Source: Bacteroidales bacterium
GTDB lineage: Bacteria > Bacteroidota > Bacteroidia > Bacteroidales > Tenuifilaceae
Length of the DNA: 6,221 bases
Assembly: GCA_008933525.1 (NCBI GenBank)
Contig: WBUV01000200.1
Coordinates: 1 to 6,221 of the forward strand
Direction: 5' to 3'
Shown here in pieces: positions 6,125 through 6,221 of the stretch (positions are counted from its first letter, which is position 1; each line of letters begins with the position of its first letter). A program made the position numbers and the translations under genes. The notes below the pieces were generated by a model. That model was not told the DNA's origin, searched no databases, and saw only the letters and a program-made list of their open reading frames with translations.

Positions 6125-6221
6125 TCAATTCAAATTGTTGTGGTTTTGAAGTAGCTCTCCGAAAACGTTTTCGAAAAATGAGATAGTATTGAAATGCCCT
6201 CCATGAGGATATGTTGGGGCA
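6125..6221 (-). CDS. Possible C-terminal fragment of an unidentified gene
   Basis: From the right edge the minus strand stays open for 31 codons and ends in TGA at 6125-6127. The peptide (APTYPHGGHFNTISFFENVF followed by GELLQNHNNLN) has a balanced, protein-like composition, and the DNA is richer in G+C here than in the A+T-rich spacer to its left. A hairpin with a T-tract follows about 100 bases downstream. A second minus-strand frame is also open here, for 43 codons, but it is rich in Arg, Lys and Phe and looks less natural. I do not recognise the family. An alpha/beta-hydrolase-like end is conceivable from the GGHF stretch, but this is only a guess. Confidence 0.3.
   Translation of the reverse strand, partial: APTYPHGGHFNTISFFENVFGELLQNHNNLN

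Noticed and set aside
6134..6173. A stretch beginning GTTGTGGTTTTGAAG that recalls the start of some Bacteroidota CRISPR repeats.
   Set aside because: It occurs only once, with no spacer-repeat periodicity and no cas gene in the window.
6076..6186. A 36-codon plus-strand frame starting at ATG 6076.
   Set aside because: Its composition is not convincing, it has no ribosome binding site, and it competes with a better minus-strand frame over the same DNA.

Overview
The window looks like a piece of chromosome from a Bacteroidota bacterium, probably Bacteroidales-like; the order is a guess. Three things support this. The DNA is A+T-rich. Several genes have the Bacteroidota -7 promoter motif TAnnTTTG upstream rather than E. 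coli-type boxes, and ribosome binding sites are poor. One gene encodes a DUF4294 protein, a family known from this phylum. I see no transposase, integrase, tRNA, rRNA, CRISPR array or phage gene. This is a housekeeping and envelope-type region of seven complete genes plus one possible gene fragment at the right edge.

Left block (122-1494, minus strand): pcm (protein-L-isoaspartate O-methyltransferase) is followed by a glyoxalase II-like metallo-beta-lactamase-fold hydrolase, probably one operon. Both families deal with chemical damage, to proteins and to reactive-carbonyl thioesters respectively, but a functional link is inference. A weak hairpin with a T-tract follows the hydrolase.

Central block (1643-3941, plus strand): an intergenic region of about 150 bp separates pcm from a divergent pair. 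The first gene encodes a protein resembling the Gfo/Idh/MocA dehydrogenase fold without a recognisable NAD(P)-binding glycine motif. The second encodes a membrane phosphoglycosyl transferase of the WbaP/WcaJ type, which starts polysaccharide synthesis by loading a sugar phosphate onto undecaprenyl phosphate. No other glycan genes are visible, so this initiator sits outside an obvious polysaccharide cluster.

Right block (3943-5850): thpR (RNA 2',3'-cyclic phosphodiesterase) converges on the transferase with one base between stop codons. It diverges from elbB (DJ-1/PfpI-like class I glutamine amidotransferase fold) across 74 bp. elbB in turn converges on an exported DUF4294 protein with a 16-bp gap. 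The strand order is therefore minus, plus, minus, plus, minus with very tight convergent junctions.

The last 370 bp (5851-6221) hold the likely DUF4294 promoter, a small hairpin that may be a terminator, and at the edge a possible C-terminal fragment of a minus-strand gene. No previously undescribed multi-gene system is evident. The points most worth checking are the degenerate dehydrogenase-like protein, the minicistron ahead of the GTG-started transferase, and the well-conserved but uncharacterised DUF4294 protein.
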